A DNA stretch of 14,664 nucleotides from Bryobacteraceae bacterium (GCA_030039005.1 JASHQT010000061.1:1-14664), one strand, 5' to 3'. Shown: positions 1-7,685, counted from the stretch's first letter. The notes: generated from the sequence alone by a model not told the origin. A program made the numbers and translations.

Positions 1-1
1 T

Positions 2-265
2 CAGGAAGCAATCGTCAAGGAAATCCTGCCTGAGGAAGGCTATGGCTTTCTCGAAGCCGACGATGGCCACGCAGTTTACTTCCATCAGGCGAGTGTGCTC
101 GACGGCCATTTCCCACAACTCCGCATAGGGACAAGAGTGAAATTTGCCGAAGATAAAGGCGAGAAGGGGCCGCAAGCCAGCACCGTGAAGCTCGTCCGCC
201 CCCGCAAACAAGCCCGCTTAGCGGCCTCGCTCAAGGTGGCACCCGCCAAGTCGGCACGCATTTGA
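2..265 (+). CDS. C-terminal part of an HPF/RaiA-type ribosome-associated protein with cold-shock-like domain (partial)
   Basis: The frame is open from the left edge and stops at TGA 263-265, giving 87 residues; the start lies outside the window. The segment reads as a cold-shock-like OB fold: an opening strand near residues 3-20 containing EEGYGFLEADDG, then VYFHQASV, then a basic tail after GPQASTVKLV. The EGYGF and VYFH pieces correspond to the RNP1/RNP2 nucleic-acid-binding strands of CspA-like domains. Family knowledge: stand-alone Csp proteins are about 70 residues and start near their first strand, whereas this one continues upstream. Some HPF/RaiA ribosome hibernation factors carry this kind of domain, with the same GEKGPQAS-like ending, behind their ribosome-binding domain. 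The HPF half itself is not visible, so that identity is inference. The gene converges on the zinc-ribbon gene with only 4 nt between the stops, and no terminator hairpin is seen. Confidence 0.7.
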   Translation, partial: QEAIVKEILPEEGYGFLEADDGHAVYFHQASVLDGHFPQLRIGTRVKFAEDKGEKGPQASTVKLVRPRKQARLAASLKVAPAKSARI

Positions 266-269
266 CTGT

Positions 270-464
270 TTACGTTCGCCGCTCATCCCCCTGCGCGATA
301 TCGAATTCAGCCTGTTCGAACTCGGCCCGCGGCACTTCGAATTTGCCGCAATCGGGGCAGACAATCTCCACTACCTCTTTCGCCTCATCGACAAAGCGCC
401 AGTTCGCCTGTCCTCCGCAGTGAGAACACAGCGTTTCAGTTGAATCCTGCTGTTGGTTGTTCAT
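270..464 (-). CDS. small zinc-ribbon protein, function unknown
   Basis: A 64-residue protein with two CxxC knuckles, C13/C16 and C36/C39, 19 residues apart, which is the usual layout of a one-zinc ribbon. The residues between them are charged and the tail is acidic (AEFEQAEFDIAQGDE). There is no signal peptide or membrane segment, so it should be cytoplasmic. The frame extends 12 codons further upstream to 500, but that extension is cysteine-rich with no domain logic, so the ATG at 462-464 is preferred. No clear Shine-Dalgarno sequence precedes either start. It lies 47 nt downstream of nrdJ on the same strand and is probably the last gene of the archease-rtcB-prs-nrdJ unit. Small zinc ribbons often act in protein or nucleic-acid contacts, but nothing here shows a specific role. 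Confidence 0.65.
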   Translation of the reverse strand: MNNQQQDSTETLCSHCGGQANWRFVDEAKEVVEIVCPDCGKFEVPRAEFEQAEFDIAQGDERRT

Positions 465-511
465 GTTGATGCACGTCCGTAGCTCAATGAAGCAAGTCAA
501 GGGCCGTCAAA

Positions 512-2284
512 CTACAGTCGGCAAGCGCCCGGATCGCACTTGCTGAAGTGCTCACGCTCTTCTGGCCTTTCTCCGACTCCAAGTTCAAGCACCGCATCGG
601 CCTTGGAGCCATAGCGGAACACTGTCACGCCCTTGCAGCCGAGCTGATGTGCGAGCAAGTAGGCTTTCGCCACATCGCGAGGCGAAGCCTCTCGTGGCAG
701 GTTGATCGTCTTCGAAACAGCGTTATCCACGTGCTTCTGAAAAGCGGCCTGAACGCGAACATGCTGTTCCGGTGAGATTTCGAGCGCCGTGGCGAACAAA
801 TGGCTTGTTTCACCGTTTTCATTCAGCCGACCCGTTCCAGCGACCGACTCCAATGCCTTGGAAGTGTTCTGTCCCATCCGTTCCAAATGGCGAAGCAAAA
901 GTGGATTCAGCTCCGTCAGAACCTGATCGCCTAACACGTGCCGGCGATAAGCTAAGGCGAATAGGGGCTCGATACTGGAGCTGGTTCCCGCGATGATGCT
1001 GATAGTCCCGGTAGGTGCGATTGAGATGCGCGTCGCATTTCTAATCTGAACGCCGCTCGCGGCATAGATACTGCGGCTCCAATCGGGGAATGCCCCGCGC
1101 TGCTCCGCTAATTCAATCGAGGCTGCTCTAGATTCCTGATTAATGAATTCCATCAGCTCTTCAGCTAATTGGATGGCCTGCTCGCTGGCATAGGAGACGC
1201 CCAGGAGAATGCACAATTCCGCGAAACCCATCACGCCCAGCCCGATCTTCCGGTTGGCCAGGGTCTGGCGGGTGATCGCTTCCAGCGGGAACCGATTCAC
1301 AGAAATCACATCGTCCAGGAAACGCACCGCGTCGTGAATTTGGGTGCGAAGACGCGCGTAGTCCACCTCAGGGCCGCCGTTCTCCTGGCGCACGAAATGG
1401 ACCAAGTTGATCGATCCCAGGTTGCACGACTCATAAGGCAAAAGCGGTAATTCGCCGCATGGGTTTGTGGCTTCGATCTGGCCACATGCCGGCAACGGAT
1501 TTGTGCCCGCGATGGTGTCCGGGAAAATTAGCCCGGGATCACCCGTTGCCCAAGCAGCGTTGCAAATGTCGTCAAAAAGCTGGCGGGCGGGTAGGCTGCC
1601 AACAACGCGTTCACCGGTGGGATGGCGAAGCGCAAGGTTTCCGCCGGATTCTACTGCGGACATGAATTCATCCGACGCACCTACCGAAATATTGAAGTTT
1701 CTGAAGCTGATGCCATCGCGCTTCGCATTCACGAATTCCTGAATATCGGGGTGATCCACGCGCAGCACTCCCATATTGGCGCCCCGCCTGCGCCCGCCCA
1801 TCTTGATGTTTTCGGTCGCGCAGTCGTAGATTCTCATGAAGGAAACCGGCCCCGAAGAGCTGCCTCCCGTGGCGGTGACCGGATCGCCGACTGGACGAAG
1901 CCGCGAGAACGAAAAACCTGTCCCGCCGCCGGTGCGCTGGATCAACGCGGCATCACGCAGAGTCCCAAAGATCGACTCCATGTTGTCCTCGATCGGCAGC
2001 ACAAAGCATGCAGAAAGCTGGCCGAGGGACGTGCCTGCGTTCATCAAGGTGGGGGAATTGGGAAGGAAGTCGAGCGCCGCAATCATCCGATGAAAGCGCG
2101 CCTCCCAGAACCGGGCATCCGCCGCACTTCCGTAGAGCAACTCAGCTTCCGCAATCGCACGAGCGACGCGCTCGAATAACTCGGCGGGCGTCTCGACGAT
2201 ATTCCCTTCTCCGTCGCGCCGTAAGTAACGCGCCTGAAGTACCCTCAAAGCGTTTTCGCTGATCAGACCTTGGCAGGCAGGCAT
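512..2284 (-). CDS. nrdJ: adenosylcobalamin-dependent (class II) ribonucleotide reductase
   Basis: Reduces ribonucleotides to deoxyribonucleotides using adenosylcobalamin to generate the catalytic thiyl radical, so it needs no oxygen. It is 590 residues. Landmarks: FLPNSPTLMNAG near 73-84; first redox cysteine C93 in SACFVLP; active-site motif NPCGE at 274-278 with N274, radical cysteine C276 and E278; second redox cysteine C287 in ESCNLGSINL, 11 residues after C276 as expected for class II enzymes; a phosphate-binding PTGTIS loop; and a conserved CKGVTVFRYGSK near the end. The C-terminus is CDPGACRL, whose CX4C pair would relay reducing power from thioredoxin-like donors. There is no N-terminal ATP-cone, so overall activity control by dATP is probably absent. 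The ATG at 2284 fits the family N-terminus (LISENALRVLQARYL) and overlaps the end of prs by 22 nt, implying translational coupling. No cobalamin riboswitch was recognised upstream of the unit. The family is unambiguous; diphosphate versus triphosphate substrate is not resolved. Confidence 0.95.
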   Translation of the reverse strand: MPACQGLISENALRVLQARYLRRDGEGNIVETPAELFERVARAIAEAELLYGSAADARFWEARFHRMIAALDFLPNSPTLMNAGTSLGQLSACFVLPIEDNMESIFGTLRDAALIQRTGGGTGFSFSRLRPVGDPVTATGGSSSGPVSFMRIYDCATENIKMGGRRRGANMGVLRVDHPDIQEFVNAKRDGISFRNFNISVGASDEFMSAVESGGNLALRHPTGERVVGSLPARQLFDDICNAAWATGDPGLIFPDTIAGTNPLPACGQIEATNPCGELPLLPYESCNLGSINLVHFVRQENGGPEVDYARLRTQIHDAVRFLDDVISVNRFPLEAITRQTLANRKIGLGVMGFAELCILLGVSYASEQAIQLAEELMEFINQESRAASIELAEQRGAFPDWSRSIYAASGVQIRNATRISIAPTGTISIIAGTSSSIEPLFALAYRRHVLGDQVLTELNPLLLRHLERMGQNTSKALESVAGTGRLNENGETSHLFATALEISPEQHVRVQAAFQKHVDNAVSKTINLPREASPRDVAKAYLLAHQLGCKGVTVFRYGSKADAVLELGVGERPEEREHFSKCDPGACRL

Positions 2285-3162
2285 AGTTCATTCGCAAGGA
2301 GAGGCACGATCGAGAGCCTCATAATGTCTCCTCCAGATGCGCCGGCGGCGAGCGGAACTGAATCCGTGCAGAAAATCCGCCGAACGCCAAGCCGCCACAA
2401 CTCCTTCCAGCGTTCACCGGTAAAGAGACCATGTGTCACCATAACGTTGATCTCCCCCACTCCAGCTTCACGGAGCTTTTCGCACGCAGACACTAAAGTG
2501 CCACCAGTATCCAGAATGTCGTCGACGATCACGGCCTGGCGGCCGACCTCTCCAATAGGTCCGGAGTGCGTGATTCCGGTCGTGGTACGCTGCTTCTCGA
2601 AATAGGGAATCTTGCCACGAGCCATTCCGGCAGCAGTCTGGACGGCCTCGCAACGGTCGATCGCGCCTCCATCGGGCGCCACTATCGTCGCTTCGCGTAA
2701 TCCATAACGCTTCAACGCACCTGCAAACACTTCCGCGGGAGACACTGACACCACGGGAATCGGAAATAGCCGCCTGGCACGTTCACTGTGCACATCAACG
2801 GTAATCACTTGGTCAAATCCCGACGCTCGCGCGAGCCTACCAGCCCACGCCGTTGCGAGGCTTTGGCCAGGCTTGTCTTTATCGTCTCGAGCGTATGCGA
2901 GGTAGGGGAAAAGTGCGGTCACGCGGCTTGCGCCTTCCTTCTTCAGCGTATGCGCAAGCAGCAATGTCGAAAGCAGTTGTTCATCCGGAGGAGCAATCGA
3001 GCCGAGCACGAAACAATCCTCGTTGCCTACGGAAGTCTGGAGGTCTAGATGCAACTCTCCGTTTTCGAAACGCGCCACGCGGAACTCTCCCAAAGGCAGA
3101 CTCGCCGATTTCGCCAGCCGCCCCGCCATAAACTGGAATGCTCCAAAAGCAAACAAGACCAT
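2263..3162 (-). CDS. prs: ribose-phosphate pyrophosphokinase (PRPP synthetase), divergent type
   Basis: Makes PRPP from ribose 5-phosphate and ATP, the precursor for nucleotide, NAD, histidine and tryptophan synthesis. The 299-residue protein has the two tandem phosphoribosyltransferase-type domains. Visible motifs: RFENGE (31-36, canonical RFxDGE), YARDDK (90-95, canonical YARQDR/K), TVDVH with H125, a flexible-loop EKQR with K190 and R192, and the PRPP-binding loop VDDILDTGGTL at about 213-223. The EKxR loop and the YARxDK..KPG stretch look more like the short archaeal-type enzymes than the classical E. coli enzyme (KRRP loop). The glutamine of ARQD is replaced by D93, which is unusual because that motif contacts ATP. 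Start at 3162 is supported by alignment of MVLFAFG with the family N-terminus and by AGGGGA overlapping the rtcB stop. It lies 8 nt after rtcB and overlaps nrdJ by 22 nt. It is likely a second, operon-specific Prs paralogue; whether it is fully active is not shown. Confidence 0.88.
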   Translation of the reverse strand: MVLFAFGAFQFMAGRLAKSASLPLGEFRVARFENGELHLDLQTSVGNEDCFVLGSIAPPDEQLLSTLLLAHTLKKEGASRVTALFPYLAYARDDKDKPGQSLATAWAGRLARASGFDQVITVDVHSERARRLFPIPVVSVSPAEVFAGALKRYGLREATIVAPDGGAIDRCEAVQTAAGMARGKIPYFEKQRTTTGITHSGPIGEVGRQAVIVDDILDTGGTLVSACEKLREAGVGEINVMVTHGLFTGERWKELWRLGVRRIFCTDSVPLAAGASGGDIMRLSIVPLLANELCLPAKV

Positions 3163-3166
3163 CAGA

Positions 3167-3172
3167 TCCCCT
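3167..3172 (-). promoter_or_regulatory. Shine-Dalgarno of prs overlapping rtcB stop
   Basis: Minus-strand AGGGGA lies four nt before the prs ATG, and its first two bases belong to the rtcB TAG stop. A second purine run (AAGGGG) lies just upstream. It supports the start at 3162 and coupling with rtcB, though the spacing is short. Confidence 0.45.
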
Positions 3173-4601
3173 ACCCCTTAATACAAATCAGCGGTTCCAG
3201 CCGAGCAACACGGCGCGAAAGCCCGGCTTTCTCGGCGGCCTCGACGACTGCCCCGACGTCCTTATAAGCTCCCGGCGCCTCTTCTGCCACCCCGCGCGAC
3301 GAAGGTGAGCGAATCAGGATGCCGCGGCTGGCCAGTTCGTCGATCAATTGCCGGCCACGCCAGTGCTTGGTCGCCTCGTGGCGGCTCATCTGACGCCCAG
3401 CGCCGTGACAGGAAGAGCTGAAAGACCTGCTCTCGCTATCTGGCATCCCGACCAAAATGTAAGACGCCGTGCCCATCGTGCCTCCTATGAGTACTGGTTG
3501 CCCAATAGAGCGAAGACCCTCAGGAACTGCGGAATGATGGGGGCCGAATGCGCGCGTCGCGCCCTTGCGATGAATGAACACCTGCTTGCTGTTCCCGTTC
3601 ACCTTGTGTTCTTCGACTTTGCAAGTGTTATGCGAAACGTCGTACAGAACCGTGAGTTCGGCCTGCGGTGCCACTTCGGCGAAGGCGCGGCGGACAAGCT
3701 GTGTAATGATCTGGCGATTTGCCAGAGCACAGTTGATAGCAGCTCGCATCGCGCCCAGATATTTTTCGCCAATCGGCGATCGAATAGGCGCGCAGGCCAA
3801 TTCTCGATCGGGCAACTCGATTCCATACTCTGCCGCCTGCGCAACCATGTCTCGAAGAAACTCCGTCCCAATCTGATGACCGAGCCCTCGAGAGCCGCAG
3901 TGTATGCTCACCACAATGTCTCCCTGATGGATTCCGAAAGCTTGGGCAGTTGCGCGGTCGAAAATCTCGAGCACATTCTGCACTTCCAGATAGTGATTCC
4001 CCGATCCAAGCGTGCCCATCTCGCGCCTCTGTCGGTTCTTCGCAAAGTCGGACACGGCGTCTGGCTGCGCACCGGCCATCGTGCCCTGCTCTTCAGTGCG
4101 TTCCAGGTCGGCTGCTGTTCCGTAGCCGAGGCGCAACGCCCACTGCGCGCCTCCCGCCAGCATCTCGTTTAATTCCTGGTCACTCAGATTCAGCAAACCT
4201 CTACTCCCGACTCCAGCGGGGATGTGCCTGTAAAGCGCATCCGCAAGCGATTCCTTGATGGCCGGCAGGTCGTCCGCTTTCAAGCCGGTCAACAGCGTGC
4301 GCACGCCGCACGAGATGTCGAATCCAACTCCGCCGGCGGAGACCACTCCGCCCTCGTCCGGGTCGAACGCTGCCACTCCTCCGATCGGAAAACCGTAGCC
4401 CCAGTGCGCATCGGGCATCGCATAGGCGGCTTTCTGGATGCCCGGCAGCGAAGCAACATTCACGATCTGCTCATAAACTTTCGCGTCCATGTCGCGGATC
4501 AGCTCCTCACTTGCAAAGAGAATCGCTGGAACACGCATTTTTCCTTGAGGCTCAATTTGCCACTCAGATTCCGATACGCGCTGCAAAAGTGTTGTTTCCA
4601 T
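3171..4601 (-). CDS. rtcB: RtcB RNA-splicing ligase (3'-phosphate/2',3'-cyclic phosphate RNA ligase)
   Basis: Joins RNA ends bearing 2',3'-cyclic phosphate or 3'-phosphate to 5'-OH ends, using GTP and Mn2+ through a covalent histidine-GMP intermediate. In bacteria it repairs broken tRNA or rRNA. The 476-residue protein is full length. Metal and active-site residues visible: D95 and C98 in GGVGFDISCGVR, H203 in GSGNHYLEVQ, H234 in HCGSRGLGHQ, H324 in YDVSHN, and the guanylylated histidine H399 in SSCHGAGRQMSR. It ends in the conserved LICIKG, whose lysine contacts the guanine nucleotide in studied homologues. The ATG at 4601 is preceded by GAGGA 6 nt upstream, overlapping the archease stop codon. 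It follows archease by 9 nt and precedes prs by 8 nt. No RtcR-type CARF/sigma-54 activator lies next to it, unlike the E. coli rtcBA locus; the NtrC-type regulator at 12665 has a receiver domain instead. Every key residue is present, so it should be active. Confidence 0.97.
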   Translation of the reverse strand: METTLLQRVSESEWQIEPQGKMRVPAILFASEELIRDMDAKVYEQIVNVASLPGIQKAAYAMPDAHWGYGFPIGGVAAFDPDEGGVVSAGGVGFDISCGVRTLLTGLKADDLPAIKESLADALYRHIPAGVGSRGLLNLSDQELNEMLAGGAQWALRLGYGTAADLERTEEQGTMAGAQPDAVSDFAKNRQRREMGTLGSGNHYLEVQNVLEIFDRATAQAFGIHQGDIVVSIHCGSRGLGHQIGTEFLRDMVAQAAEYGIELPDRELACAPIRSPIGEKYLGAMRAAINCALANRQIITQLVRRAFAEVAPQAELTVLYDVSHNTCKVEEHKVNGNSKQVFIHRKGATRAFGPHHSAVPEGLRSIGQPVLIGGTMGTASYILVGMPDSESRSFSSSCHGAGRQMSRHEATKHWRGRQLIDELASRGILIRSPSSRGVAEEAPGAYKDVGAVVEAAEKAGLSRRVARLEPLICIKG

Positions 4602-4607
4602 CGGGAT

Positions 4608-4613
4608 TCCTCA
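4608..4613 (-). promoter_or_regulatory. Shine-Dalgarno of rtcB overlapping archease stop
   Basis: On the minus strand the bases read TGAGGA, six nt before the rtcB ATG. The TGA is the archease stop codon. The overlap suggests translational coupling of the two partner proteins and fixes the rtcB start. Confidence 0.6.
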
Positions 4614-5036
4614 AACATCAACCACGCATTGCGCTACCCAAGCGCCATCCGTGTTGTGGCCGACAAACAGGCTCGTATAGGTGGCGCCTTTGACCTCGAC
4701 GGCCGGTTCATGCCGCGCGACGTCAACCTCCTCGCCCCAAGCCGAGCCATGCAGCCGATTTGCTTCCAGCCGCACGACAAAACGGCCAAAAATCATTCCT
4801 CGGACCGCCATTTCGTAGACCACCGCGTTGAGCCAGTTGACCAAAAGCGCCTCACGGTTGGTGGCCTCACATTCAATGCCGACTTCGGCCTTGGGTGCCA
4901 CCCGGAGTGGATCAGTGAGCACGGCGGTAAGGGCCATCGCCGCCTGCTCAAACGCCTCCGCCTGAGTCGTCCCGACTCCCCGGACACCGATGTCAGCCCC
5001 GTGCGCAAAATGCTCCCAACGGGGTCGAACCTTCAT
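4611..5036 (-). CDS. archease, RtcB activating cofactor
   Basis: Archease helps RtcB guanylylation and turnover and widens its nucleotide use. From the ATG at 5036 the protein is 141 residues, matching the usual length of about 140. Signature pieces in order: WEHFAHGADIGVRG near the start (the family's acidic D/H metal-binding patch), FEQAAMALTAVLTDP, LLVNWLNAVVYEMAVRGMIFGRF in the middle, and the C-terminal VKGATYTSLFV ... WVAQCVVDV, where the invariant terminal aspartate precedes Val-stop. The frame stays open to a TTG at 5105, but that extension of 23 residues has no homology logic and would run almost into the divergent start at 5109, so the ATG is chosen. It is the first gene of the minus-strand unit, and its TGA stop is part of the Shine-Dalgarno region for rtcB. 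The pairing with rtcB strongly supports the assignment. Confidence 0.94.
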   Translation of the reverse strand: MKVRPRWEHFAHGADIGVRGVGTTQAEAFEQAAMALTAVLTDPLRVAPKAEVGIECEATNREALLVNWLNAVVYEMAVRGMIFGRFVVRLEANRLHGSAWGEEVDVARHEPAVEVKGATYTSLFVGHNTDGAWVAQCVVDV

Positions 5037-5108
5037 TTCCACACTGATGTGCGAGCATTCTGCGGACCAACCGCTGACACTGGTATCCCACGTGCAGCCA
5101 CTCAAAAT

Positions 5109-5561
5109 ATGTCGTTTAACTTAGCTGTGGATGGCTTCGCCCAGGGAGCCCAGGTTCCGAGCCAAATTACCTGTGATGGAGATGACATCCCGCCGGCTTT
5201 ACGCTGGTCAGGCGAGCCTCCTGAAACGAAGAGCTTCGCTCTCATCATGGAGGATCCCGACGCACCGGGTGGCACATTCAATCACTGGCTTGTTTGGGAT
5301 ATTCCCGCTCACGTTCACTCGCTGGACGATAGGGACGCCTCGCTTGGTAAGGCAGGCTTAAACGACTTCAGAAAACGCGGCTATGGAGGTCCCTGTCCTC
5401 CCCAAGGAGGCGGGCCGCATCGGTACTTTTTCCGGCTCTTCGCTCTTGACACGGCAAGACTGGGCTTATCTCCAGGCGCCAAACGATCGGCTTTGGATAG
5501 AGCGCTCCGTCAACACGCCCTTGCCGAAACCGAGTACATGGGCCGCTACGAACGGTACTGA
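5109..5561 (+). CDS. YbhB/YbcL-family (PEBP, Raf-kinase-inhibitor-like) protein
   Basis: A 150-residue protein of the phosphatidylethanolamine-binding protein superfamily. It opens with the typical bacterial sequence TCDGDDIPPALRWSGEPP, followed by the ligand-pocket motifs EDPDAPGGTFNHW (48-60, with D49, D51 and H59) and GYGGPCPPQGGGPHRYFF (91-108, with H104 and R105). There is no signal peptide, so it should be cytoplasmic like E. coli YbhB. The biochemical role of bacterial members is poorly known, and small-molecule or phosphate-group binding is the usual guess. The ATG at 5109 matches the family start; the same frame is open much further upstream, but that part is antisense to archease and rtcB and is a coding shadow. 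No good Shine-Dalgarno sequence precedes the ATG. The gene is divergent from archease with 72 bp between starts, and its last 16 bases overlap the end of nadE on the other strand. Confidence 0.92.
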   Translation: MSFNLAVDGFAQGAQVPSQITCDGDDIPPALRWSGEPPETKSFALIMEDPDAPGGTFNHWLVWDIPAHVHSLDDRDASLGKAGLNDFRKRGYGGPCPPQGGGPHRYFFRLFALDTARLGLSPGAKRSALDRALRQHALAETEYMGRYERY

Positions 5562-7645
5562 GCTGTTGGTGCATTGCTTCCGGCTCCATCAGGAATTAAG
5601 TCTAGTTGCTTGAGCCAGACTGCAGCATCGCTGTCGCTGGGAGCTCGATAATCTCCGCGTGGCGATAAGGACCCTCCAGAGCCAACCTTGGGACCGTTCG
5701 GTATCGCGCTCCGCTTGAACTGAGCGAATCCAAAGAAACGCGTGAGGAATGTTCGGAGGTGCGCTTTGATCTGACCGATGTCGTATTGCTTCCGTTGCTC
5801 GATTGGGATGTCAGGCCATGTGCCTAACGTCAGATCGTGCCACGCGCAGTAGCCGAGGAAAGCCACTTTAGCCGGCCCATAGCCAAAGCGGAGCGTGTAG
5901 TACAGATTGAAATCCTGGACATCATAAGGGCCGACAACGGCTTCGGTCTCCTGGGTTGGCTGGGCCGCTGCTTCGTTGCTCGGCACGAGCTCAGGACTAA
6001 ACTTTGTTGCCAAGATGGCAAGCAATGTGTCGTTGGCGTCCTTTCCAAACGTTCCAGTCTGTGCAACCCAGCGCACTACGTGCGCCATCAGCGTCTTGGG
6101 CACGCTTACGTTCACGGCGTAGTGAGACATCTGGTCGCCCACCCCGTAGGTACACCATCCGAGCGCCAACTCGCTGAGATCGCTCGTCCCCACAACTAAT
6201 GCCCCGTGAAGATTCGCGAGCCGGAACAGGTGGCTGGTTCGCTCGCCGGCTTGCACGTTCTCGTAAGTGACGTCGTAAACCTCGGCGCCATCGTGCACTG
6301 GGTGACCGATGTCTTTCAGCATTTGAGTGCAGCTTGACCGGATGTCGAGTTCCTGGGCGGAGCAGCCGATGGCGCGCATCAAGCGGTGGGCCTGCTCCAG
6401 AGTCCGGGGGCCGGTGCCAAAGCCCGGCATCGTATACGCGAGAATGTTGCTGCGTGGGAGTTTGAGCACATCCATCGCTTGCGCGCAGACGAGCAACGCC
6501 TGCGTCGAGTCCACTCCACCCGACACGCCGATAACCACGCGCTCGATGCCCGTCGCCTGCAGCCGTTTGACGAGACCCTGCACTTGGATCTGATAAACCT
6601 CGCGACACCGCTCGTCGCGGCGTTCCGCGGCGGAGGGCACGTACGGAAAGCGCTCGAAAGTCCGGCTAAGAAGTAAGTGTTCCCGCCGAGGCAATTCAAC
6701 TGGGCAATGGATCGTTCGAAAATCGCGCAGCCGGTTTTTTTCGCGAATCACCGACTGGCCAAAGCTCGTCTGCCGCATCCGCTCCTGAGAGAGCCGTTCC
6801 AGATCGATCTCGGACGTTATGATCTGCGGTTCATAAGCAAAACGGCGCGATTCCGCGATGAGATTGCCATTCTCGCAAATCATCGCATGCCCGTCCCACG
6901 CGAGATCGGTGGTCGATTCACCAGGCCCCGCCGACGCGTAGAGGTAAGCTGCCAGACACTTCGCCGATTGTCCTACCGCGAGCTGCCGGCGGTAGTCCGC
7001 CTTGCCGATGGTGATGTTGGATCCCGAGAGGTTTAGCAGAACCGTGGCTCCCGCCAGGGCCGCATCCGAGGAGGGCGGAATTGGCACCCAGATGTCCTCA
7101 CAAATCTCCATGTAGAAGGTCAGCAATGGCTGTTCGTCCATCCGAAAGAGCAGTCTATTGCCAAACGGAATGCCATGCTGCCCCGACAGATCGATTTCAG
7201 TCCGGGTGGTAGCGTCTGCCGGGGCGAAATAGCGCTGCTCATAGAACTCGCGGTAGTTTGGCAGGTACGTTTTTGGAATCACACCCAGAGTTCGTCCGTT
7301 GCCAAAAACGACCCCGCAGTTGTAGAGCAGATCATCGACCTGAAGCGGCGCCCCCACGATTGTTAGGAGCGGCAGATCTTGAGAAGCTTCGCGGATCTGA
7401 GCTAGACCGTCGAGACAGCCATCGAGAAGAGCTTTCTGATGAAACAGGTCCTCGCAGGAATAACCCGAGATCCCTAACTCCGGGAAAAGCACCAAAACGG
7501 ATCGGGTTCTGGCCGCCTCTTGCATCAACGCGATCGTTTCCGCGGCGTTGAACGCCGGATCGGCGACGCGGAGCCTCGGTGTCCCTACCGCAACGCGGAC
7601 AAAGTCGTGATTGTAGAAATTGAAGAATTCTTCGCCCGAGCGCAC
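5546..7645 (-). CDS. nadE: glutamine-dependent NAD+ synthetase
   Basis: Catalyses the last step of NAD synthesis, amidating deamido-NAD with ammonia released from glutamine. An N-terminal nitrilase-type glutaminase domain carries the Glu-Lys-Cys triad (E56 in FPELGISGYS, K125 in IPKTYLPN, C182 in YMEICEDIW, counted from the chosen start). The C-terminal ATP-pyrophosphatase synthetase domain carries the P-loop SGGVDS at about 375-380 and the LVVGTSDLSELALGWCTYG segment. From GTG 7643-7645 the protein is 699 residues, close to the roughly 680-residue large actinobacterial-type enzyme, whose triad (E52/K121/C176 in M. tuberculosis) falls at almost the same positions. The frame reaches an ATG at 7765, but those 40 residues are low-logic sequence overlapping the nitroreductase by 80 nt, so GTG just before FFNFYNHDFVRVA is preferred. 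It lies 40 nt after the nitroreductase on the same strand. The last 16 nt overlap the YbhB-family gene tail to tail. Family certain; start moderately sure. Confidence 0.93.
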   Translation of the reverse strand: MRSGEEFFNFYNHDFVRVAVGTPRLRVADPAFNAAETIALMQEAARTRSVLVLFPELGISGYSCEDLFHQKALLDGCLDGLAQIREASQDLPLLTIVGAPLQVDDLLYNCGVVFGNGRTLGVIPKTYLPNYREFYEQRYFAPADATTRTEIDLSGQHGIPFGNRLLFRMDEQPLLTFYMEICEDIWVPIPPSSDAALAGATVLLNLSGSNITIGKADYRRQLAVGQSAKCLAAYLYASAGPGESTTDLAWDGHAMICENGNLIAESRRFAYEPQIITSEIDLERLSQERMRQTSFGQSVIREKNRLRDFRTIHCPVELPRREHLLLSRTFERFPYVPSAAERRDERCREVYQIQVQGLVKRLQATGIERVVIGVSGGVDSTQALLVCAQAMDVLKLPRSNILAYTMPGFGTGPRTLEQAHRLMRAIGCSAQELDIRSSCTQMLKDIGHPVHDGAEVYDVTYENVQAGERTSHLFRLANLHGALVVGTSDLSELALGWCTYGVGDQMSHYAVNVSVPKTLMAHVVRWVAQTGTFGKDANDTLLAILATKFSPELVPSNEAAAQPTQETEAVVGPYDVQDFNLYYTLRFGYGPAKVAFLGYCAWHDLTLGTWPDIPIEQRKQYDIGQIKAHLRTFLTRFFGFAQFKRSAIPNGPKVGSGGSLSPRGDYRAPSDSDAAVWLKQLDLIPDGAGSNAPTAQYRS

Positions 7646-7685
7646 AATTTTCTCGCTGTTATGGTGAGCAGCTCTGCTGCCATGA

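Noticed and set aside
3348..4172. Plus-strand open frame of 274 codons
   Set aside because: It is wholly antisense to rtcB, which carries all its catalytic residues; the translation is Arg- and His-rich with no family resemblance.
4224..5108. Long plus-strand open stretch running into the YbhB-family gene, apparently a much longer protein
   Set aside because: It is antisense to archease and the start of rtcB, its translation has no recognisable domain, and the YbhB family begins at the ATG at 5109.
5037..5108. Cobalamin riboswitch controlling the nrdJ-containing unit
   Set aside because: Only 72 bp separate the divergent starts, too little for the element, and no B12-box sequence is seen on the minus strand.
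5997..6608. Minus-strand open frame of 203 codons inside nadE
   Set aside because: It is a frame-shifted shadow of the ATP-pyrophosphatase domain of NadE and has biased Arg/Ser/Gly composition.
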